DNA of 64,000 nt from Amoebophrya sp. A120 (GCA_905178155.1 CAJINV010000002.1:5932476-5996475); one strand, 5' to 3'. Counted from the first letter of the stretch, positions 12,101 through 23,069 are shown. Numbers and translations: made by a program. Notes: a model not told the origin generated them from the letters alone.

Positions 12101-15100
12101 TGCAGTTCTTGTTCCACCTCCTGTACCGGTCAGTTGCATAATTTCTCCCCGCTCTACCGCACCACTTAGGAGACTTCTGGGACTGGTGGACAGCGCCACA
12201 TTATCAAATGCAAAAATGTCTGGGTGTGGAAGAATGCATGTTTGTCGTGCTTGTCTGGCATGACTCTTAAATCTGTCATGCACGTTACCGAATAGCGCCA
12301 GTTTTCTGTCATGCAGAAACGCAGGCTGTAATGCAGAATAAGCAACACCTAGACGCTCAGAAACTTGTCATGCTGAGCCAGCACTTGTGGCCTCATCATG
12401 AGACGCCACCCAGCATCACAAGTTTCCAGACATCCAGGGATTTTTACTTTTGATACACATGCTCGTCCTGTAAATGCTTCAACTGGTCGTGCATGGACTC
12501 AATGGTTGACTGTAGTTCCATATGGAATGTAAAAATCCCTGGATGTCTGGAAGGGTGCAACTTGTGATGCTGCATTTGGGTGCTAAAAAAACCTGTATTG
12601 CATGAACAGGAAAAGAGGTCCAGTTGTTGCTACGCAAAGAAGGGATTTCTCATGCGGTAGGAGCATCAGAAAGCTCTCGCAGAATCTGTGATGCTAGGCA
12701 TGCATCACAGACATCATGCCTCATGGAAAATATGCATGACAAACCTTGTACTCATCCAGACCCAGACATTTTTGCATTTGATATTCCACCACATCGTCCA
12801 TTTGCTTTTGGTATTTTTGCTCGATCACCAGCCTTTCTCTTTTTTCCCGCTCCATGTCCTCCTGTAGCGTGAAATAATCGTGATCTTTGTCCTTCAGCTA
12901 TCAAATGCAAAAATGTCTGGGTCTTGAAGTGAAGAGTCATGCTGTTTATGCATGACACAGAAGGTCTGGCATGGAAGCTCCAGCATCACAGGCTTCGAGA
13001 AGCTTCCGCAATGCCGAATCCGCATGACAAATCCCCCACTTTGGTGACAGAAAGTGGGCAGCTTTTGCTACCTATGCACGAGAGATTTTTCTGTGTTCTG
13101 AAATGCGCATCACAAGTTTGTATTCTTCCAGACCCACACATATTTGCAATGCATATCAGCTTCTGCTCCAACTGCCGCACCCGGGCCTCCAGCCGCTGCT
13201 TCTGCAGTCGGATGTCCGTCAACTTCGTCATCAAATCGACCTTGTTCTCGGATTTGCTTTCGCTCGCGTACTTGCTCGCGGCGTCCTTTACCTGCTGCAT
13301 CAGGTTGTCGCGCTCTTCCTGTTTTCATTTCTTGAGGTGGACGCGCAGGATGACGACAGTGGCAATCCTGCCGGGTCATGATCGGAAAAAGAAAGAACAA
13401 ATGCATGCAAAAAATTTTTCTTCATCTTCCACGCGAAGTAAAAAATCGATTGCCAATAGTACCTGATGCTGTTTCGTCATTTTGTTGACACTGAGCCGGT
13501 TTTTCTTCCGCTCCTGGAGCAGCAGCTCCCGCTGGCGCTCGATCTCCTCTTCCAGCTGCTTTTTTTCCCTTTCGATGTCCTTGTGATTGTTTTCCACGCT
13601 GATCCTTTTCTGCTCGACGATCTTCAGCTTGTGCATCGTTCGTCGGTGCGACTCCTCGGACTTTTGCACTTTCTCCTTCTCCTCGCTCAACTGCTTCTTC
13701 AGATCCTGGTGCCCTGACTCCAGAGACTGCAGATACTGCTGCAGCACCGGGTTCGAGTGCGGATTGGTCGCTGCAGACGTGGTATTCGTTTTAGTACCAT
13801 GACTGGGTGGCCCTTCAGCTAACTCATAGACCGTGCTGTCGCGATCATGAATGCGGGAACTAGAGCGGCTTCCGGCGGAAAGAGAGTTCGCTGGTGGCGG
13901 CGTTTGATGTAGTCTAGACGCTGCACCATTTGCGTTTTGCGTTGCCCGCTGTCGCTGCGGAGAGACAGACGGCGTTCGAAGCTTGGAGCCGCGGAGCGCG
14001 CCGGGTGTTGTACTACTAGGATTCGTTGCAGATGAAGCAGCTGCCGTTGTACCACCAGCACCTTCAGAAGATGGAAGCTGCCTCGTTTTCCGGCTGTTGT
14101 CTGGTGGGAAGTCAACGTTGTTGTAGACCCTGGGATCGGTAGGCACATGGTAGTTGATCGCTGGGATTTGCTGTAGTTGCCCTGTTCTCTCGTCGATATC
14201 CACCAAATTGATCGACGGATTTGAAGATATCGCAGAAGTCGTCGTCGCTACTGCACCACCAAGGCCGGGTAAAGACACTACGGCTTCTGCTTTGCCTCGG
14301 TCAAGAACTGCATGCTGTTGATGTTCTCCCGACGCGGATAGTGGCGGCGTTTCGTCCTCGGAGCTGCCTTGGCTCCTTCCCGGGGGGAGAACCACTTTTT
14401 TGCTTGAGGAGGGAGAGGACGATAGTTTCGAAGCTGACTGTTGCTTAGCGTCTGTTTTCGTCGTCCTCGCTTCAACAGCTGTAGCTGTTCCCTGTTCAAC
14501 ATCTCGCTGCCGCCGCAACACCTCCGCGTGGTCGTCCGCAGCTGCTTTCGACGTTTCCGCTTCTTCCAGCAGACTATCGATCGCGCCGAACCTCTTCACC
14601 ATTTCCCTGGTCATACTGTGCGCCGACGCGTCGTGGTAGCTCGGAACTTGATGTGAAGAAGCCAATGCTGAAGCTGATGTCGTGTCGACAACTTTATGCA
14701 ACGAAGACGACGACGAGGACGAGCCAGACGGGACAACTTTATTAACACCATTATTGCTATTCGCGTTTTCGTTTCTTCGGTTCGGATCTATTTCATTGTT
14801 CCCGCCCTGGAGTTGTTCTGTCCCCGATTCTGGATCGTGGTAGAACTGGTTCGCCGCCGAAGGGATGCTGTTGATCTTCACCCCTGTCGGTGGCTGCACC
14901 TCCGTCGAGGCCACAGAGCCGTCGTCCACTTGCAGGTCTAGCATCGGTCGTTGCTCGAGGACTTCTACGCCTTCTACAGTAGTAGATACGGGCGGATACG
15001 TGCGCGGCGCTTCCAGTTCGACAGAATTAGAGCTTCGCGAGATCATCACGGCGGAGTTGGAAGTCGCTCCCGCGGCAGCCGTGGTAGTTGATGGGGGGTC

Positions 15101-15901
15101 ATTGCCATTTACAGCTTTATTTTCTTTTCGTCCGGGTCCGAGCGACCCTGCTTGTACTGTCTCGCCAGGTAGCTTTATTAGGTTCTCTGTCGTCTTCCCG
15201 CCAATAGTTGCACCACCACCCTTCTCGGAATGCGAGCTCTCGTCTCCGCCATCCAAGCCGTAGAACATCCCGCGAAACTCCTGCTGAAACTTCGGACTGG
15301 GAACGCTGACCCGATGCGAATTGTTGTTCAGGAAATTGTTACCACTCGCGGAAATAGACGCCGACTGCTCCCGACTGACCGAGGCAGAGACCACCTCCAC
15401 ACTGCGCGAGAGCGAATGGCTTCGCGAGCTGCGGTTACAACTGCCCGGTCGTGCTGCATCATCTTCATCTCCACGATTTATTCGGCTGAAATCCAGGTTC
15501 ACGGAGTTGGAGTTGCTGTGGCAGCGTGAAGAAGTGCTGTTGTTGTATCTTTCGGCGACCAAAGACTCCACCGCGGTGGCGAGCGCGGATTTATTGTGCT
15601 GCTGCACAGTTGTTCCGAGAGCCGCGAAGGAGGACGACGATGAAGACGACGAACCAGAACTTCTCCCGGCCACTCCAGCACCAGGCGCCACTGCCTGCGT
15701 GCCGCCGAAGAGAAGGACATTGTCCGGATTTGTCAATCCAGCTGTCGTCGAGGTGGGGGCGGAAGATTTGTTGATCTTCCCGGGCGTTGTGCTAGTCGAG
15801 GCTGCTGCGCCCTGAAGCAGTCGCTCCGAGATGCGGCGTTGCAGAGAGCGCCGCTTTTCCTCGGAATTCATGGCAGGTGGTTGCTCCTGGTGGTCTTCCA
15901 T
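167..15901 (-). CDS. Giant coiled-coil protein with C-terminal TPR repeats
   Basis: About 3,960 aa in 14 exons: 15901-13463, 13318-13156, 12898-12784, 12520-12455, 12201-11640, 11480-11292, 11141-11094, 10824-10771, 10508-10095, 9942-9691, 9561-7792, 7604-7056, 5632-5053 and 4894-167. The first ATG is at 15901. Four introns are GT-AG (13462-13319, 11639-11481, 7791-7605, 5052-4895); nine are introners whose removal with one direct-repeat copy keeps the frame. The N-terminal 800 aa are Ser/Thr/Ala-rich, the middle exons are long K/E/Q/L heptad coiled coil, then comes another low-complexity Ser-rich region. The last about 150 aa hold TPR-like helices, ending in two clear repeats (motifs [16 protein letters not shown] and [16 protein letters not shown]). 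A scaffold or cytoskeletal role is an inference; I do not recognise the family. Exon chain is well supported, function is not. Confidence 0.8.
5633..7055. mobile_element. Introner, family A, with about 1.1-kb internal insertion
   Basis: Ends TATGCATTGCAAATATG and CTTTGCATTTGATA with inner GTCTGGATCTGG / CCAGACCCAGAC. Flanks GCTGT/GCTCC. Outer parts carry the usual family A motifs; the middle is unrelated and includes a GAAT short repeat near 5727 and runs of TACTACTAC. Removal leaves the giant coiled-coil frame intact. No gene seen inside. Confidence 0.75.
9562..9690. mobile_element. Introner, family B, decayed right end
   Basis: Left end TATCGACAGTGCAAAAGTATCG matches family B in sense but the right end is reduced to CGCACA. 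The frame of the giant gene resumes as ENK|RIH when it is removed with two flanking bases. Inside it a TTTCTTTCAG acceptor-like string also occurs. Confidence 0.6.
9943..10094. mobile_element. Introner, family B
   Basis: Ends TATGCAGTGCAAAAG and CTTTTGCAATGCATA; direct repeat TGGTC/TGGGC (one mismatch). Removal with one copy keeps the coiled-coil frame (ELA|QLKK). Confidence 0.85.
10509..10770. mobile_element. Introner, family A
   Basis: Ends TATCAAATGCAAAAATG and CATTTTTACAATTGATA with GTCTGGGTCTGGAAG / CTTCCAGACCCAGAC inside; direct repeat GCATT on both sides. Frame kept on removal. Confidence 0.92.
10825..11093. mobile_element. Introner, family A
   Basis: TATCAAATGCAAAAGTG ... CATTTTTGCATTTGATA. 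Direct repeat GAGA with one extra G at the left edge. Contains two and a half telomere-like TTTAGGG units near 10986. Confidence 0.88.
11142..11291. mobile_element. Introner, family B
   Basis: TATCCTGTGCAAAAGTATC ... GATGCTTTTGCATTTCATA; direct repeat TTCTC on both sides. The small exon at 11094-11141 lies between this and the preceding introner. Confidence 0.93.
12202..12454. mobile_element. Introner, family A, hybrid right end
   Basis: Left end TATCAAATGCAAAAATG; right end GGGATTTTTACTTTTGATA preceded by CCAGACATCCA. Direct repeat CACAT. Its right end matches the left end of the next introner rather than its own left end. Confidence 0.9.
12521..12783. mobile_element. Introner, family A, hybrid left end
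   Basis: Left end TATGGAATGTAAAAATCCC, right end CATTTTTGCATTTGATA. Direct repeat TTCCA. Removal gives DDVV|ELQ in the giant gene. Confidence 0.9.
12899..13155. mobile_element. Introner, family A
   Basis: TATCAAATGCAAAAATG ... CATATTTGCAATGCATA; direct repeat TCAGC on both sides; frame kept (EQKL|KDK). Confidence 0.92.
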
Positions 15902-16363
15902 GTTCACTGCTGCTCAAGCGCTCTGGTGATGTTGTGCAGCACTCCGCATCTACAACTTCCGGAAGTAAGCGCTCCTACGGAAAGTCGTGCCGACGAAAGC
16001 GATACTTCAACACAACTTTTTTCAGAAGAGCATTCTCATCTTCTGTGGCCGGTACGTCCTCAGGAACCATAATTTCTCGCCATCTTAACCGCCACCATTG
16101 CCACCTCGGCCAGGAAGACAAGCGGGGCCCTTGAAGAACCTGCACGAGCTACTTGTGCAGCTGCTTGTGCAGCTAGTACGTGACAACAAGATCGATCGCT
16201 TGTCGGGTCTCAATTTGATCAGATACAGATAGACGAGCCAGAAAAAAAGAAAACACTTGCAAAAAGTGCTTCTTTACACGACGTTACGAAAGTGTCTTCG
16301 CTCCGCATCTCGAACTGAGTCACTCACGGATTTGCTGCGATTTCAGACGACTCATGACCCTCA
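15902..16363. other. Intergenic, 5' of giant gene
   Basis: About 460 bp. Contains short CTTGTGCAGCTG tandem copies near 16150 and no convincing ORF or promoter motif. Confidence 0.5.
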
Positions 16364-16753
16364 TCACGAGATAGGGCCCCTCAGAGAAAAACGATGCTCC
16401 TCGTCGTAGTTCCCGCTGAGCCGATTGATGTAGACTAGAGGACGACGCTGGCAAAAATCAAAAAATCACAGCACACTCTTGTGTCACAGATCCAGCTGCA
16501 CTTCTGAAGAAAAAGATTTTGCAGACGCGACACTATGGCGGAACATTAACATACTCACCTTACTAACGATGGCTGTTGGACGGGAGGGTACTATTTCCCG
16601 TCGTGTCGAAAAACTCCGGAAGTAGTCTTGCTGATCGAAAAAAAAGTTCGCGAAACAGATGACAACGACGACGACGAGTGTCATGATTCCCGACGTCGCA
16701 TTGAATCCAAATATGACGACGACGTGGAATACACGCGCACGCTCTAATTTCAA
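16364..16753 (-). CDS. Possible small single-TM protein, N-terminus unresolved
   Basis: Exon 16753-16559 encodes a short stretch with a strongly hydrophobic segment (VVVIFGFNATSG, then LVVVVVICFANFFF) followed by a basic region. It ends at a good donor (AAG|GTGAGT). An acceptor at 16450-16448 (TTTTTGCCAG) joins in phase to 16447-16364 and a TGA, adding about 28 residues. No ATG opens the frame before the membrane segment, so the true start is probably in an upstream exon I could not place; an acceptor-like TTTCAG lies just upstream near 16785. Family not recognised. It could also be part of a longer transcript. Confidence 0.3.
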
Positions 16754-16888
16754 TTTGGATTCTTGGCCAATATTTCGATTACTGAAAGATCACAATGATC
16801 CGTAGTGTAAGTAATCCTCCTCAACAACATCTAGAAACATTTTACATCAGCTCTGCACAGATGAATTGTACTAATAGCCATTAGGTTT

Positions 16889-17246
16889 TCAGATTGAGCC
16901 GGCAAACGCAGCCATATTCTGGAACCGCAACACTGCAGCATCGAACGCTCGGACGTCTTGCCTCCCTACAGTTCCTCCACCTGGACCTGCAGAGGAGGCT
17001 GCGCCTGCACCGCCTGTGGACAATACTGTTCCGTTGAAGAAGCCACTCACGGCCGCACTTGATCTTTCCTCGTGCATCAGTTCCTCCCCGAGTGGGTCGG
17101 TGTTTGCTGGCAAAACGCCGTGCAGAACCTCTACGGCTTCGCGAATGCTCTGGTGCTCGGTTTGTGGCGGTTTTATTACAGGCGACGGCTTTATTTGCAC
17201 TGGCTTGGCGAAAAACGAATCCGGATTTCGGTTCGAAGGCAACATG
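16889..17246 (-). CDS. Hypothetical small protein or terminal exon
   Basis: An open frame of about 118 codons from the ATG at 17246 to a TGA at 16889. The same frame stays open upstream to about 17390 with plausible coding content, so this is probably the last exon of a gene whose 5' exon is not identified. The product is rich in Pro, Ala, Gly and Ser, with no domain I recognise. It lies between the stop of the helical introner-rich gene (17492) and the possible membrane protein at 16753, on the same strand as every other gene here. Confidence 0.35.
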
Positions 17247-17491
17247 TCTTGGAGCTTGTGGGAAGAAGAGGCAAACGAGTTCTTGTTTCGGTTCACTTTT
17301 CCCGTGTTGCGGTCCGTGGGCGGACACCACTCTTCCAGGTGCAGAAACCGGCTCAGGCTGGAGGTAGTGGGAGTAGTTTTTGATCAGACTTATTTCATCT
17401 TTTATTTTCACACAACACAAATTCCAGTGTGCACCTCAAACTTTTGACCGATGCTACGAAAACGCAATACAGTTACGGAAAAATCCATCTA

Positions 17492-20400
17492 TCATAAGTA
17501 CCCAAAATCCGCCTCGTCCCCGTCCGGGTCCACAGTCATGTGCGAAATAATTTTCCCCTTCTGCAATTTCGTCAGAAACGGAGACTTCCGGAAGTCGACC
17601 AGCTGTTTGTTGCTGGCGCAGTACCAGACGCCCACGTCTTTGCTGCACTCGATAAAGCAGTTCACGATGAGATTCACCAGTTCCTGATGGGTTTCCATCG
17701 TCGTCATCACCGACATTTTGGTGATCTGAATCGGCTGGATCCCGAGGAAATCCGTTTCAAAGGTCGGCTCCGGCGTTTCAAAGGCGTTCCTTCTCATCTT
17801 GTACTTCGGATCTGTGGTGTATCCAGACGGAGAAATCACTACCGCAGTACACACCCGTTTTCAGTTGCAACGTGAGCATGGTCGTGACGTTGATTCTTCT
17901 ACTTGCATCAACGAAGGAGCTGCAAGATTTTTCAGATCTGTGTTTCACAAGTAATTTAAGTACATACAAGTGTGATGAAATAGAGACTACATCGATGAAA
18001 CTTGTGATGCATTGATTTCGAGCGTGTGCTGTGATAGATTTGCGTTGAATATGTTGTCCAGCGTTTTCCCCCTCCGTCGTGCGTGGTCACCTGGCGGGAA
18101 AAGGAAATCATCAGGCCGCCCGCTCGACGTCGTAGTCTTGCTCTGTCGTATATCCACTGCAAGAGTATCGCGCTCGTAGTCATTGCAGTTGTGCATGACA
18201 AGTCTCACGGCACTGATCTGGTACCTGATACCGCATGACAAACTGCGTTTTCCAGATTAGTAAAAGTTCTGCTGGTGCACTTTGAACTACAGCCAGTAAG
18301 TACGCATACCAATAATAGCCGCGTCCGCGGAGGTAGTGAGGTCATGGCGGTCTTTTTGTCTTCACGCCAAAAAAGGACGCAACTTCTCTGCCCACCATGC
18401 CATCGTGGGTAATGTTATGCACGACGGCACGGCGGTCGCTAAAAATCTCAATCCAGAGGCGGCCTCCTTTTGGTTTCGAATCGAAAAGCCTTCCCCGCAT
18501 GCTATGGCCCCGCCAGGGCCCGCGCCAGGGTCGGCCTCCTGGGAGCCCCAAATCGGGCCCATAGCATGCGGATTGGCTTTTTGCTTTTGGCGGACTTTGT
18601 TTTTTTTGTTTTTTTTTGTCAAAATGCCGCATCTTCTGGCCTTCAGTCCGCCTCTGAAATGGCGGATCTTGAAGGCGTCTTGTGCGGGGCCCGGATGTGG
18701 GGCAAAATCAGGCCCATACCATGCGGATTCGCTGTTTTTTTCGGAGCGCTGCTTTTTGGGCGCCCATTTTTGGGCGCCCCAAATCGCCAGAAACTAAGGC
18801 GGTGGGCGCCTCAGAAGGGCGCCCCTTTTGCCGGCTCCCCTGCGTCGTTTTATCCAGTGCGAATCGATAGTTTTCGACCGGGCTTGTTTGCTATCAAAGC
18901 CCCGGGCGCTTGATAAATGGAAATTTTTTATGCCCAAAAACACTTCCGGCCGCTTGGAAACTGCCGGTCGTTTTGGATAAGACATGTCAAAAAGATCGCT
19001 AGGTTAGAACGTTCGTGACCTCACTACATACGATAACGATACTTGTACTTTTGCAATGCATAATGCGCTCCGCCCTCTTCTTCTTGAAACACTAAATCCT
19101 GCTGCTTTTTTTCCGCCAACGCGTTCTGGTACAATGCGTTCTTCGCCGGATCCGCCACGTTCGCGGGATCCAAGGTCGGTTTCGGCCGCGCCTTGGCCTC
19201 GGCGCTCACTTTCGCGACCTCCTCGCGGTAGTTCTGCAGGGCCACCGAGTCGCACAGTGCGTGGAGCAGGCAGCTGAAGGCGATTTGGCGAATTTTGCTG
19301 AACCGGGGCAGGGCTCGCTGCAGCGTGGAATGGATTTCCGGGAGCCGGAGCAAGTGGATCCGCCGGAAACACTCCCACACCGACCCCTTCATCAAACACT
19401 CGTAGAGTTCCAGGTCGATGCGCTTCCTTGCGGTTATTGTTTGGCTGTCCACAGCGGCGCGACCAGTTGACATTCTGGGCGGCCTGCTGGACGAGGAGGA
19501 GGGTCTAATATTATTGTTGGCGAACGCTGAAGACGAGGTCTTTATCGTCGTGAACAAATTTTTTGTGTTGTTCCCCGTCCTGGCCAGCGCACTCCCAGGC
19601 CGCTGATGGGAGATCGGGAGATAGTATGACCCGCTCAAACGTCACAATCTCAAACGTTGCAATAGAATATGGAAATCTGTGATGCAAGAGTGCATGATCT
19701 ATGCAATTCTCATAGGATTGCGCATGACAAGTGCCGGAGCCTCAAACCCCACTACAATCATCTGGCAAAATTTGTATTGCAAAAGGCGAAACGCTGCGCG
19801 AGTCTGTCATGCTCATCATGCAACACAAATTCCAGACTCTATTGCAACGTTTCAGATTGTAACGTTTGAGCAAGTTATAGATAGCCGGACAGGTTTTTAT
19901 CCGCGTTCGTCAAATACCCGGCGGGAAGCGTCTTGTTCGAATGCTGTATCTTTTATGCCACAGAAAAAAGCTGGCAGGTCACATTTGTAATGCAAAAATA
20001 AATACACAAGAAAATCTGTATTGCGTATCCTAAACGGCATGCTATGAGGCCGCCCATGACAGATTTTTCTGTGTATTTATTTTTGCATTACAAATATGCC
20101 CTGCCAGTTTTTTTCTGTGGGATATCTTTCGCACCAGCGCGGCGCCAGCGGAACTTGTTGCCATGTTTATTTTAGTACCAGGTTGATCATGCTGTGTAAG
20201 AACGGAGGAAGTCGAGGACGCGTTTTTCGCACTGGATATCCTGTGCAAAAGTATCGCACTCGTATTGCATTCATGCATTACAAATCTCTATCTTGAGGTA
20301 AATCCGCATTACAAATTTTATCTCTCATTCTGAGGAAATTTGTAATGCATTTATACGAGTACGATACTTTTGCAGTTCATATTAGAAATTCGGTAGCCAA

Positions 20401-23054
20401 CTTCCAGCCGCAGCACGGTTTTGACCAGCTCGCTCAGCTATCCTGAGTAAAAACGTCCCCACACCAGAGGCAAGATGGGGAATCTGCTAGACAAATCAAC
20501 GAGCTTTGCTTGTTTCGCATGACAAGTCTGGCCCCGTAGTGTAATCCTGTGCAGGTAGTTCACCAGCATCACAGATCTAGCACATCGTGCTGATTATAGC
20601 ATCACAAGTTACAAAACACGACTAGAAAACGCTTCGCATGGGGCTCCGCATGACAAACTTTTTATTTTTGGCATGCAGATTTGCATGACAAGAACTCTGG
20701 GGTGGGGATGTTTTTACATATGATATCAGCAAGTAGTGCATCAGCCGCTCGTCAGAGTACGGAAGATATCAAATGCAAAAATGTCTGGGTCTGGAAGGTT
20801 GGAACTTGTGATGCTAACTTTGGACTCTAAAAAAATCTGTATTGCGTGACCAGCAATAGGAGCCCAGTTTGTGCTACGCGGGGAGGGCGTTTGTCATGCG
20901 GGATAGGCATCAGGAAGGCCTCTAAAATTATGTGATGCCAGATCATGCATTACAGACATCCTGAGTCATGTAAAATATGCATGACAAACCTGGCAATCTT
21001 CCAGACCCAGACATTTTTGCATTTGATAGAAGACCACCCGTTGTTGAGCTGCTTGATGGGTCGGTTGAAGGGATGAACTGAAAACCGCTGTTCAGCAGGT
21101 TCAGGGGCGTGATAATGTCGGATGAGGAAAGAAGCACTGTGTTTGTTTTTTGGCATGATGCGATAGCGATTATACGGAAACAGATACTGGTCGTCAGCAA
21201 AGTTTGCGTGATGAATTAACACCCACTGAACAATTTTAGAATCTTCATCTTCGCTAGAAGAGAGCTGTTGCGGTGCCACGTCGAACTGCATTCGAATTCA
21301 AATTTATCAACAGGAACAATAGAAGACGCTTACCTCCATTCCCGGTGCCCATCTTTTCGCCACCCAGTTTAGAGTACACACGCTGCCTTCTCACATCTTC
21401 TGCGCGTATCCGAGGGGAACAAATTTAAGGTTTGTTTTCATAGAGATCGCAGGATCAAAGCTTTAGAAATTTTCACCCCTGCTGCCTTGACCTTCTATTT
21501 TGGCCCGAAGATGAGCTGCACGAAGATGCTGGTACAACATGTCATGCAAATGCGGACTTACAGTTACAACTAAACGACTGGTACAGTTACGGCAACATGC
21601 TGCTTTTCGGCGCAGGGGGCTGACCCTGAGAAACTTTTACCTGAGCGTTTTATACAGACAAGAAAACAAACTTTTAGATGTCATCAGCATAAGAGATCGA
21701 AGAATGTGGTCGAGTTCACCGACGATGGCCTCGACGACGCGCGCTTTGTTATGCATTCTTGCAAATATGTCTGGCTCTGGGTGTGGAGAGGTGCAAACCA
21801 TTCTATGGATGACAGCTAGCACTACCACACAAAACCAAATGTCGACTGCATTGCATGAGAAGCAACCGCCACCAGTCACTTTTTGCTACACGGAGAGGGT
21901 TTAATATCATGCAGGCGCGGGAGCAAGAATAAGCGCACGCGAGACCGGTGATGACATGCATCCTAGTCATTGCAGGCACTGGTACAAATCTGCAAGGCAA
22001 AAATCTGCATTCACTGTTCATCACACGAGCCAGACCAAATATGTATGCGCGGTTGATAATTGTGCAACTTGGGCAAGAACTCGGAGTGATTGTCCAGCAA
22101 GCCGTCGACGCTTGTCTCGGTGTACAGTTGCGCCAGGATAGTTTCGTTTACGATATCTAGCTCTTCTTCCACCGAGGCGGCACCGACGTCGCCGAGAATC
22201 AAATCCACGTCTTATCATTTGTAAAAACGTCCCCACCCCAGAGTTGTCATGCTAAACCAAATGCGACACACTTTGCCCCCCCATTGTACCATGGCCGTGT
22301 CATGTTGGGAAGCTAAGGGCTGGGCGTCCCTGTCGTTCTCTAAACCTTAAAACGGTAGCCACTTACTCGACAAACTCTAGGTAGAATAAGTTTGGACAAA
22401 GTGATCACTACCGAGAGACAACAACAAAATAAAAGCTCCTGGGACGGCTGCGGCGTGAGCATTTGTTGCTATCTGGGTAGGGATAACGTTGTGTGCAAAC
22501 CTAAACACTAGCGTCAAGGCCCTAAACACACCATGGCCGTGTCATGCAGATTTGCAATGACAGAAACATTTGTAATGCGCATCTTCATGAGAGGTATTTC
22601 TAGTGGTGTTTTGGCATTTGTAATGCTGTAACCAGGATGAGCAGATGGATTTGTGATGCGTTTTTCCCTGCTAACCTGCACTACACTGCGTACCGCAACT
22701 TGTAATGCGTGACCTCCAAAAGTTCTAGGTTTGTGTTGCAAAATCCCCATGTTGACTCTGGGGTGGGGATGTTTTTACTCAGGATACGTCCCCGTTGGAT
22801 TCGAAGTACAGCCGTCTTTTCCCTTCGATCAACTCCACGCCCCGCTGGCGCAAATTTTGGAAAATGCTGTAGGGGTCTCGGAGAAGCGCGGCATTCAGCG
22901 AGTAGAGCAGATACCCCCGGGCTTTCGCCAAGGCCAGCGTGTCCCGCAAACCAACAATGGTTCGCGGCTGTCGAAGGGTGTTCGTTCTTGCGCTGGCGGT
23001 TAGTGGTTTCACCGCGCCGGTCGGTGACTTAGGAGTAGTTGCGCGCGGCATCAT
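17492..23054 (-). CDS. Unrecognised helical protein in 14 exons, eight introners
   Basis: About 710 aa. Exons: 23054-22788, 22212-22059, 21749-21641, 21382-21334, 21285-21227, 21186-21029, 20766-20726, 20438-20382, 20236-20125, 19953-19880, 19624-19063, 18150-18002, 17919-17855 and 17811-17492. Five introns are GT-AG: 21640-21383 (258 bp), 21333-21286 (48), 21226-21187 (40), 18001-17920 (82) and 17854-17812 (43). Eight are introners of five families. With these the frame runs from the ATG at 23054 to the stop at 17492. The predicted protein is largely helical, with a Ser-rich linker and a compact C-terminal region rich in hydrophobic residues; no family motif is recognised. An acceptor-like site (TGTGTCACAG) ends 15 bases before the ATG. 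The junction at 18151-19062 is the least certain because its direct repeats have decayed. Confidence 0.65.
18151..19062. mobile_element. Introner, family B, with nested TIR element
   Basis: Left end TATCCACTGCAAGAGTATC and right end ACTTTTGCAATGCATA are family B; the flanking direct repeat has decayed. A 695-bp element with 12-bp inverted ends (18333-19027) is inserted in it. Confidence 0.65.
18333..19027. mobile_element. Nested 695-bp terminal-inverted-repeat element
   Basis: Perfect 12-bp inverted ends GTAGTGAGGTCA (18333-18344) and TGACCTCACTAC (19016-19027). Interior GC-rich, with a 16-17 bp hairpin pair at 18495-18510 and 18555-18571 and a diverged third copy near 18712. No transposase ORF; non-autonomous if mobile. 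No clear target duplication. Confidence 0.6.
19625..19879. mobile_element. Introner, family C
   Basis: TATGACCCGCTCAAACG ... CGTTTGAGCAAGTTATA with long imperfect inverted repeats of about 40 bp; direct repeat GATAG. Frame kept (SGY|LPIS). Confidence 0.92.
19954..20124. mobile_element. Introner, family D
   Basis: TATGCCACAGAAAAAAG ... CTTTTTTCTGTGGGATA style ends; inverted repeats extend about 60 bp. Direct repeat TCTTT. Frame kept (VRK|IQHS). Confidence 0.92.
20237..20381. mobile_element. Introner, family B
   Basis: TATCCTGTGCAAAAGTATCG ... CTTTTGCAGTTCATA. Flanks CTGGA/TTAGA (imperfect). Frame kept as RIS|SAKN. Confidence 0.88.
20439..20725. mobile_element. Introner, family E
   Basis: TATCCTGAGTAAAAACGTC ... 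GATGTTTTTACATATGATA; direct repeat TCAGC. Frame kept (HYLL|SELV). Confidence 0.92.
20767..21028. mobile_element. Introner, family A
   Basis: TATCAAATGCAAAAATG ... CATTTTTGCATTTGATA; direct repeat GAAGA. Very similar to the element at 10509. Frame kept (GGL|PYSD). Confidence 0.93.
21750..22058. mobile_element. Introner, family A, diverged
   Basis: TATGCATTCTTGCAAATATG ... GTATGCGCGGTTGATA with GTCTGGCTCTGG against GAGCCAGACCA. Direct repeat TTTGT/ATTGT (one mismatch). Frame k KLH|KARV kept. Confidence 0.75.
22213..22787. mobile_element. Introner, family E, with internal duplication/insertion
   Basis: TATCATTTGTAAAAACGTC ... GTTTTTACTCAGGATA. Direct repeat CGTC. Twice the usual length; the string CCATGGCCGTGTCATG occurs near 22289 and again near 22531, bracketing the extra 240 bp. 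Frame kept (NGD|VDLI). Confidence 0.85.
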
Positions 23055-23069
23055 GGTATCGCAACACTT

